A DNA stretch of 64,000 nt from Eriocheir sinensis (taxonomy: Eukaryota; Arthropoda; Malacostraca; Decapoda; Varunidae). Below are positions 57,180-64,000 of this stretch, one piece after another. The notes below the pieces were generated by a model. It was given only the letters and a program-made list of their open reading frames with translations. It was not told where the DNA came from and did not search any database. The position numbers and the translations under genes are program-made. Positions within the stretch are counted from its first letter, which is position 1, and each line of letters opens with the position of its first letter. The stretch spans positions 148,501 to 212,500 of the forward strand of contig NW_026111674.1 in NCBI RefSeq assembly GCF_024679095.1, read 5' to 3'.

Positions 57180-57950
57180 TTCTTTTCCTCCTCCTCCTCC
57201 TCCTCGTTAACACTTTTTTTTCTTTCTATTTCTATCTTTTCTGTTTCTACTTTTTTTCATTTTGTTTTCATTTCTATTTTCTACTTCACTCCTTTTTTTC
57301 TTTTCTTCCTTATTAATTCGTCTTCTTTTCCTTTTTTCTCCTCCTCCTCCTCCTTCTCGTTAACACTGTTTCTCTCTTTTTTTCTATCTTTTCTATTTCT
57401 ACTTTTTTTTCATTTCTATTTCTACTCCTCCTTCTTCTCTCTCTTTTCCTCCTCATTATTTCTTCTTTCTTTTTTTTTCTCCTCCTCCTTCTCCTCGCTA
57501 ACTCTTTTATTCCTTCTTTTTTTCTATCTTTTCTATTTCTGCTTTTCTCTTTCTTTTTCTTCCATTTTCATTTCTGCTTCTGCTCCTCTTCCTTCTCTCT
57601 TTTTCTTCCTCATATTTCTTCTTCTTTTCCTTTTTCCTCCTCCTCCTCCTCCTCCTCCTCGCTAACACTCTTTTTCTTTCTTTTCTATTTCTACTTTTTT
57701 TCTTTTTTTCTTTTTCCTTTCTACTGCTACTTTTCCTCCTCTTTCTTTCTCTTTTCTTCCTCTTTATTTCTTCTTTTTTTTTCCTCCTCCTCGATAACAC
57801 ACTCCTTTCTTTTCTAATCTACTTTCTCTTTTTCATTTTCATTTTTATTGCTACTTTTCCTCCTCCTCCTTCTTTCTCTTTTTCTTCCTCATTAATTCTT
57901 CTTTTTCTTTTTTCCTCCTCCTCCTCCTCCTCCTCGCTAACATGTGCTCC
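57180..57950 (+). repeat. Pyrimidine tandem array of about 130-165 bp units, six copies
   Basis: Each unit has CTCCTCCTCCTCG(C/T)TAACAC followed by TTTCTATCTTTTCTATTTCT and TTC-rich DNA. The TCG(C/T)TAACA anchor is near 57205, 57357, 57496, 57659, 57791 (variant) and 57934. Confidence 0.85.
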
Positions 57951-58030
57951 TCACCTGCTCCCTCGCCTCCCCTTACGTGACAGGTGTGAGAGGTGACTAA
58001 TTTAGACATTGGCACGACAGGTAAGGTTTA
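57951..58030 (+). promoter_or_regulatory. Small cluster of CACCTG/CAGGTG E-boxes
   Basis: CACCTG, CAGGTG and CAGGTAAGG words within 80 bp between two repeat arrays. Weak evidence; it may just be unique spacer. Confidence 0.2.
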
Positions 58031-58147
58031 AAACAGACAGACTAACACCTCCCTCCCTCCCTCCCTCCCTCCCTTCCTTCCTTCACTTTCCCTTTTTTCT
58101 CCTTTTTCTTTCCTTTCCCCTACTTACCCTTCAGTCAGTTACTATTT

Positions 58148-58442
<295 letters not shown>

Positions 58443-58577
58443 TGGCAGCCACTCACCTGTCCTCGCGGCTCAGGTGACACACACACACACACACTCTCGC
58501 TTGTCGTCTGTCTGTCAGCGTCTCGATTTTTGTGTGTGTTTTTTTTCGTGTTTTTTTTTATGTGTTTCGGTGCGACT

Positions 58578-58613
58578 GTTGTTGTTGTTGTTGTTGTTGT
58601 TGTTGATGCTGTT

Positions 58614-58665
<52 letters not shown>

Positions 58666-58696
58666 CTGATTACACACAAGACAGAAAAGTAACATC

Positions 58697-58758
<62 letters not shown>

Positions 58759-58801
58759 CACATCCCTAAGGTAAACAGCTGATGACAGAGTGCTGACGGC
58801 T

Positions 58802-58853
<52 letters not shown>
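58578..58853 (+). repeat. (GTT)n, (GA)n and (AC)n
   Basis: GTT at 58578-58664, GA at 58700-58754, AC at 58802-58853. Confidence 0.97.
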
Positions 58854-58854
<1 letters not shown>

Positions 58855-59124
58855 CTGTTCTGGTCAGGCTGACGAACCATATATTGTTTGCTTCTTCATC
58901 TTTTCACTTATCAGAGTGTTGCTTGCGTTCCTACCTCTAATTTTGACCTGGATTTATTTTCTTTTAATTTGTTTTGTTTTGTTTTGGTGACGTTATAAGG
59001 TTTGGTAATCGGTGTCAATATTTCTTCTATTTTTTGCCTTTTTGGATCATGATTTTTTTTTCTTTTTTTTTTTTGGTTGGGGGGATTCAAAAGACTTTCC
59101 AACTGTCTGCTTTCTTGTTTTTTA

Positions 59125-59128
<4 letters not shown>
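58854..59128. other. T-rich unique segment
   Basis: No gene recognised. Confidence 0.5.
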
Positions 59129-59219
<91 letters not shown>

Positions 59220-59400
59220 CTTCTCTCTCTCCCCTTCTCTCTATCCCCTTCTCTCTATCCCCTTCTCTCTTCCCCCTCCCTTTTCCCCTCATTCTCCCCC
59301 TCCCTTTTCCCCTCATTCTCCCCCTCCCTTTTCCCCTCATTCTCCCCCTCCCTTTTCCCCTCATTCTCCCCCTCCCTCCCTCCCCCTCTCTCCCCCCTCC
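59129..59400 (+). repeat. (CT)44 and 24-25 bp CCCCTCATTCT units
   Basis: CT at 59129-59217, CCCCTTCTCTCT units, then CCCCTCATTCTCCCCCTCCC repeated four times at about 59271-59385. Confidence 0.95.
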
Positions 59401-59730
59401 CCCCATTTCAGCGGAACAAGCCACTCTGGACCTGCCAAATTCTCCGCGCCATAAATCGAGACTTGAGGACCCGCCAAAACATTGTTATCGCCCCTCAAGA
59501 CTCCACAAAGCTGAAAATTAAAGACTGAAAGGGCCTGAAATGAGCCTTAGGGGGAGGAAGTAGAAGGGAGAGGAGGAGGAGGCGAGGGGAAGGCAAGCGC
59601 TCTCCCTCTCTCTCTACCGCCTCCTCTTCTTCCTCTCCCTCCTCCTCCTCCTCCTCCTCCTCCCCTCGCAGGAACACGTGGTTAAATAGACAGATGGGCA
59701 GATGCACTCACCCCGTACTTGCAGCTGTGT
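59401..59730. other. Mixed segment with a small unique island
   Basis: 59409-59520 is non-repetitive without a recognised protein; (TCC)n at 59640-59665. Confidence 0.4.
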
Positions 59731-59735
59731 TTTAG

Positions 59736-59790
<55 letters not shown>

Positions 59791-59862
59791 AAGTAGTAGC
59801 GGTGGTGGTTTGGGAATAGTAGTCGTTGTGGTAATGGTGGTATTGTAAATGATGTGGTAATC

Positions 59863-59921
<59 letters not shown>

Positions 59922-60055
59922 GGTGGGGTAATGGTGTTGTCTAGTGGTGGTGGTGGTGGTGGTGTTGATATCAGTAGCAGCCACAAACCAGCCAGCCGGT
60001 CCGATACACGAGGAGGAGGAGGAGGAGGAGGAGGAAGAGGAGGAGGAAGATAACG
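59736..60055 (+). repeat. (AGT)n, (GGT)n and (GGA)n runs
   Basis: AGT at 59736-59798 and 59862-59912; GGT at 59910-59965; GGA at 60010-60050. Confidence 0.95.
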
Positions 60056-60203
60056 TAGTACTGAAGTTGTTACATTCGTTGATTAAGCTCCTCTCCTCCC
60101 CCGGGTTCTGTTCCTCCTCTCTCAACTAACTTCCTCTCTTCTCTCTATACAAACTTCATCGATCTTCAAACTTCCTCTTCTGCTTACAAATTGACTGCTT
60201 TGA

Positions 60204-60206
<3 letters not shown>

Positions 60207-60289
<83 letters not shown>

Positions 60290-60456
60290 ATTCCTCCTGT
60301 CTATAGTTTTCCTCCCAAAGTCTAATATATTTCAACAGTCTACTAATTTATCTTGTCTATAAATTCATTCTTCTGTCTAAATATTACTTGGGCTAAAGAG
60401 AAGAAACAGAAAAGCAGAAGAAGAAGAAGAAGAAGAAGAAGAAGAAGAAGAAGAAG
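60207..60456 (+). repeat. (CT)40 and (GAA)n
   Basis: CT at 60207-60286; GAA at 60417-60456. Confidence 0.97.
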
Positions 60457-60481
60457 AGAAAAAGATGAGAGGAGGAGGAGG

Positions 60482-60805
60482 AAACATGGAAACATGGACT
60501 AGCAGGCAGCAGAAAGCCTGTTGGCTCATTACTAGGCTGCCTGCGTTCAGTGATTCAATCAATCCGTTTGCCACAGGAGTGGCTTGCAGGGAAGGATTAA
60601 AGCACTTGTGTACCTACTCTTGGGAACGTTCAGTTCACTCCCGATGCAGCAAAGTGGCGATCAATGCGTTTCTTGAAGGAGTTGATGGTCTCGGCGCTAA
60701 CCACTTCTGCAGGAAGGCTGTTCCAGTGGCGAACAACTCTATTCGAGAAATAACTCCTGCCGATGTCGGTATTGCATCGCTTTGCTTGAATTGTTTTTCC
60801 GTTGT
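60482..60805 (-). mobile_element. CR1-like element 3' end, subfamily A copy 3 (young)
   Basis: The reverse complement is about 97% identical by eye to 12820-13137: the end of ORF2 (SNRVVRHWNSLPAEVVSAET, then K-R-I-D-R-H-F and the stop), then the same 3' UTR and CCATGTTTCCATGTTT end. It lacks the upstream reverse transcriptase. GGAGGAGG lies at both ends (60471-60481 and 60806-60820), that is TCC repeats on the element strand. Confidence 0.85.
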
Positions 60806-60856
60806 TGGAGGAGGAGGAGGAAGACTATCAAAAAGAACGAGATGAAAAAAAAATTT

Positions 60857-60860
<4 letters not shown>

Positions 60861-60928
<68 letters not shown>
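60861..60928 (+). repeat. (GA)n microsatellite
   Basis: 68 bases. Confidence 0.97.
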
Positions 60929-60933
<5 letters not shown>

Positions 60934-61043
60934 AAGAATAATGATGAAAAAAAAAAAAACAAGAACAAGAAAAAGAAAAAAATAAAGAACAAATGAAAAC
61001 AAAAAACAAAACAAAAGTCAAAACACAACCCAAGAACCACTAA

Positions 61044-61084
61044 CCCCCCCCCCCCCCCCACACACACACACACACACACACACG
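61044..61084 (+). repeat. C-run and (AC)n
   Basis: About 16 C then AC repeats. Confidence 0.95.
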
Positions 61085-61330
61085 AGCCCTCAATAACAAG
61101 ACCTCCGGGAGAAGATTATACCAACACACAAAAACAGCAACTGATGACGAATAATGCAAAATCTCTCTCATTACGCGACCGCCAGCACGCAGCAACCAAC
61201 CCGCGCGACCCTCCCGCTAACGCCGCGGCCTGGATGATGAAGACGTCGGCGAGGCTGTCTGGTGATGGGCGAGGAGAAAGTGAAGAGGCGAAGAGGAAAA
61301 AAACGTTTGAAATGAATAAGAAGAAGAGAG
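61085..61330. other. GC-richer unique island
   Basis: Non-repetitive, GC-rich at 61175-61270; no recognised protein. Confidence 0.35.
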
Positions 61331-61339
61331 AGACGAGAA

Positions 61340-62910
61340 ACGGGAGGGAAAAAGTGTGTCTGGGATTGGTGTTATTACTTCAAGGACGCTTCTGCCTGAC
61401 GATTAGAAGAAGTATAAGAAGAAAATAAGTTAAATTAAAGAAAAGGGAAAAAGAAATGTTGGATATGAACAAGAAGCAAGAGAGAAAACTATAAGAGAAG
61501 ATTTTTATTATCATTTCAAGGACGCTTCTGGCTTACGATTAATAGAAGTGTAAGTAGAAAATAAGTTAAATTAAGGAAAAAAGGAAAAAGAAACGTCATG
61601 TATGAATATGAAGCAAGAGGGAAAACTGTCAGAGAAGATTGTTAGTGTTATTATTTCAAGTTTCCTGTTGTCATTTTTCCCCTGTTTGATGATTCGTAGC
61701 AGAGTAAGAAGGAAACTAAGAACGCATGAATGTATAAGAAGAAGCGAAGGGAGAAGAGGCCAGAGGGAAAGAGTGAGTGCAAGATTGTTGATATTACTAT
61801 TGTTATTCTGGTTCTGTTTGACGATTAGTAGAGAGGAAAACAAGAGAAATTATACAAAGAGGATGAAAACGCCAGATATTAATAAGGAGAAGCGAGAGGA
61901 AATGTGAGTGCGAGATTGTTGATATTAGTATTGTTATTCTGGTTCTGTTTGACGATTCGTAGCAGAGAGAGAGAGGAAAACAAGTGAAATTAAAGAAAGA
62001 GGATGAAAACGCCAGGTATGAAGGAGAAGAAGCGAGAGGAAATGTGAGTGCAAGATTGTTGATATTACTACTGTTATTCTGGTTCTGTTTGACGATTCGT
62101 AGGAGAGAGAGAGAGGAAAACAAGTGAAATTAAAGAAGAGGATGAAAACGCCAGATATGAAGGAGAAGAAGCGAGAGGAAATGTGAGTGCAAGATTGTTG
62201 ATATTAGTATTATTATCCATGTTCTGTTTCAAGATTAGTTTGAGCGCATGAAGAAAACGAGTGATATTAAAGAAAGAGGATTAAAACGCCGGGTATGAAG
62301 GAGAACAAGCGAGAGGTGAAAGGAAAACGCGAGACTGACTTTATCATTGTTGTTATTTGAAGGTAGTTGTTGTTATTCTGCTTCTGTTTGACGATTCGTA
62401 GAAGTGTATAAAAGGGAAACGAGTGAAATAAAAAAAAGGAAAAAAACATCTGGTACGGATAAGAAGCGAAAGACGGGAGGTGGGAATCAAGATGAGAAAG
62501 TGTGTTTGGGTTTAATATAATTGTTACTGTTATTTTCAATCCGTTGTTATTTTGTTCTCCAATTTAAAGTTCATTAGTGTTAAGTATTAAATTAGGGATT
62601 GAAGAGGTGAAGCGGGAGGAGAGCATCATCTACTTTCCCCTTTCTCATTCTTCTATTTTCAATCCTTTTTTCTTCTTTTTCCCTTCCTCTTTTCTTTCTC
62701 TTTTCTCCACTATCATTTTTTCATCTTTAATCTACCCCTTTTTTTATATTTTTTTCATTTTTATTGTTTTTATTAAGAACACAAATAAGTAGAAATAAAG
62801 CAAAAAGCGTGTCTGAGATTGATAGTATTACTTCAAGGTCGCTGTTACTCTGCCTCTGTTTGACGTTTTTAAAAAGAAAACAAGTAAAATTAAAGAAAAT
62901 ATATGTGAGA
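61340..62910 (+). repeat. Degenerate tandem array of about 130-160 bp units, nine copies
   Basis: Each unit has (GATTGTT)(A/G)(A/G)T-TATTA, TTCTG-TTCTGTTTGACGATT, GTAG(C/A)AGAG, GAAAACAAGTGAAATTAAAG, AAACGCCAG(A/G)TATGA and AGAAGCGAGAGGAAATGTGA. Central copies (61785-62190) are most alike; outer copies are decayed. A non-repeated T-rich piece at 62600-62790 separates the last copy. Fragments of minus-strand frames share ESSNRTR-like peptides only because the array is periodic. Confidence 0.85.
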
Positions 62911-63049
62911 AAAGATTATTAATACTCCTTTTCTATTTCTCCTTTTTTTTTCTTTCTTTTATCCTTATAACCTCTACTTCTACTCTTCCTCCTTTCTCTC
63001 TTTTCTTCATTGCGGACTTTTAATTTTGATTTTCTTGTTTTTTTTTTGT

Positions 63050-63105
63050 GTTGTTGTTGTTGTTGTCCTTGAGATGCTTCCTTTGCTGTAAATAAAAAAA
63101 AAAGG
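63050..63105 (-). repeat. Interspersed repeat IR-1, copy 4 (partial)
   Basis: The reverse complement gives T-run, TTACAGCAAAGGAAGCATCT, CAAGGACAACAAC, matching the 5' part of IR-1 with several changes. Confidence 0.5.
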
Positions 63106-63399
63106 GTAGGGAGGGACGTCTTTGGGGAGGTTACTGACAGGAACTGAATAGACATGAGTGCCATCCATCACCTCCCTTCTGCACCCTCCACCCCCCTGAC
63201 TCACCCCCCCACTTGAGTCACCCCCCCTGAGTCACGTTCCTCCCGTCTCCTCCTCAACCCATTTTTAGCAACACAAACAATCAGCTGTGTTGAAGCCCGC
63301 CACAGCCTGCCTCTCCCTCCCTCTCCCTCCCTCTCCCTCCCTCCAGTTCCTGCCGCGGGGTGACTGCCAGGCCAGTTCCTCCCGCGGCCGCGTCTCCGA

Positions 63400-63560
63400 G
63401 ACCCGCCAATCACCGCCTCCCATGCCCGTGACGTCACCGTTCAGAGGGCCAATCACCCTCGGCCTTCATTCCCCACACACCCCACAGCAGTGCCACAACT
63501 AATAGGGCGCTGATTTTTGCACTTATAAGGAGCGTGGCACTTAGAACTGGCACTGGACTT
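63400..63560 (+). promoter_or_regulatory. Candidate promoter of a rightward gene
   Basis: Within 130 bp: GCCAATCACC at 63404-63413, TGACGTCA at 63429-63436, GCCAATCACC again at 63449-63458, and TATAAGG at 63524-63530. Upstream is CpG-rich (CCGCGGCCGCG near 63383). Two identical CCAAT boxes flanking a CRE, plus a TATA-like box, in the order expected for transcription to the right. The start would fall near 63555. No coding exon can be confirmed before the window ends. Confidence 0.5.
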
Positions 63561-63905
63561 ACAAAATATGAGTAATTAAACCTATTTGCGTGATTCTTGA
63601 GCCTGTGGAGTGCCTGGTTCGTGGGTTATAAGGGAGAGAAGAGCAGAAGGATTTAAGTTTCGCGTGTGTAGGATTGACAACTCAAGTTCGCGGGGGAAGG
63701 ATCGTGTTCCCTGGTTCCCTTGGACTTCCGGCGCGGGGGTGGAGGTGGCACAGGGCCGCCTAGTGACTCCGCTGCCTCGTGAGCGTGCCAGTGCCTCGTG
63801 TGGGCGTGCGTCGGCAGTGTGCGGGTGTGTGAGTGTGAGTGAGTGGGCGTGGTGGTCGCGGCCGCACCGACGAGCAGAATTAAGTGAAGAGAAAGAGTAT
63901 TGGAA
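63560..63905 (+). other. Possible first exon / 5' UTR
   Basis: GC-richer unique DNA downstream of the promoter-like segment. The open frame at 63610-63918 begins with GTG, not ATG, and has no family motif, so it is not called as a protein. Confidence 0.3.
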
Positions 63906-63907
63906 GG

Positions 63908-64000
63908 AAAAGAACTAGTGTGATATAGACGAAGAATTAGGAAAAGAAGGATTAGAGTGATATAGACGAACAGTTAAGAAAAGAAGGATTAGTGTGATAT
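63908..64000 (+). repeat. Short tandem repeat of about 38 bp, continuing past the window
   Basis: GGAAAAGAA, ATTAG(A/T)GTGATATAGACGAA and (A/C)A(G/-)TTA(A/G) occur nearly three times up to the window edge. Confidence 0.8.

Noticed and set aside
61571..62539. Repeated minus-strand peptides with ESSNRTR-like words
   Set aside because: They reflect the tandem array; frames are broken between units and composition is not protein-like.
63610..63918. 102-codon frame at the right end
   Set aside because: It starts with GTG, has no family motif and lies where a 5' UTR would be expected.

Overview
The window looks like nuclear DNA of an arthropod, most probably a decapod crustacean. This is inferred from an insect-type gustatory receptor gene with short phase-0 introns, several CR1-like and one jockey/I-like non-LTR retrotransposon remnants, a tRNA-derived SINE family, TTAGG-like degenerate repeats, and extreme microsatellite load ((GA)n, (TCC)n, (AC)n, (AGT)n, (TAA)n). 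There are no bacterial features, operons, CRISPR arrays or rRNA genes. The species cannot be named from the sequence alone.

Only one protein-coding gene can be supported in full: a five-exon, 390-residue seven-helix gustatory receptor on the + strand (4381-7211). It ends in the family signature TYxxxxxQ (T362, Y363, Q369). Its fourth exon, with flanking intron, is present a second time 4.5 kb upstream (2378-2464). That copy is identical, has both splice sites, but has no partner exons.

Region by region. 1-3.2 kb: retroelement ends, a SINE tail, two dispersed duplications and the orphan exon. 3.2-3.65 kb: a 32-bp minisatellite. 4.4-7.5 kb: the receptor gene. 7.6-8.6 kb: a CR1-like fragment and an interspersed repeat (called IR-1 here). 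8.9-11 kb: purine/pyrimidine tracts with very long (GA)n. 11-15 kb: a duplicated segment, a CR1-like 3' end and microsatellites. 15-29 kb: kilobase-scale homopurine or homopyrimidine tracts alternating with AT-rich DNA and degenerate tandem arrays. 29-32.3 kb: a pair of CRE palindromes, a pyrimidine-rich repeat and a SINE apparently split by it. 32-36 kb: pyrimidine tracts and an AT-rich gap. 36.4-41.5 kb: a CR1-like fragment between two copies of a flanking repeat, a long TTAGG-like degenerate array and a jockey/I-like reverse-transcriptase fragment. 41.5-53 kb: microsatellites and several 85-150 bp tandem arrays. 53.2-54.7 kb: TCTCG repeats, a 35-bp minisatellite, a SINE and a CR1-like remnant joined in one chain. 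55-61 kb: more microsatellites and a young CR1-like 3' end. 61.3-62.9 kb: a roughly 130-160 bp tandem array. 63.2-64 kb: a GC-rich segment that reads like a promoter of a gene continuing beyond the window.

Most long open frames in this window are translations of simple repeats and are not genes. The strongest leads are: (a) the sharp identity step around the duplicated receptor exon, bounded on both sides by microsatellites; (b) three copies of one CR1-like subfamily each embedded in (TCC)n at both ends; (c) a 19-copy, indel-free 35-bp minisatellite that appears to have grown out of a SINE 3' end.
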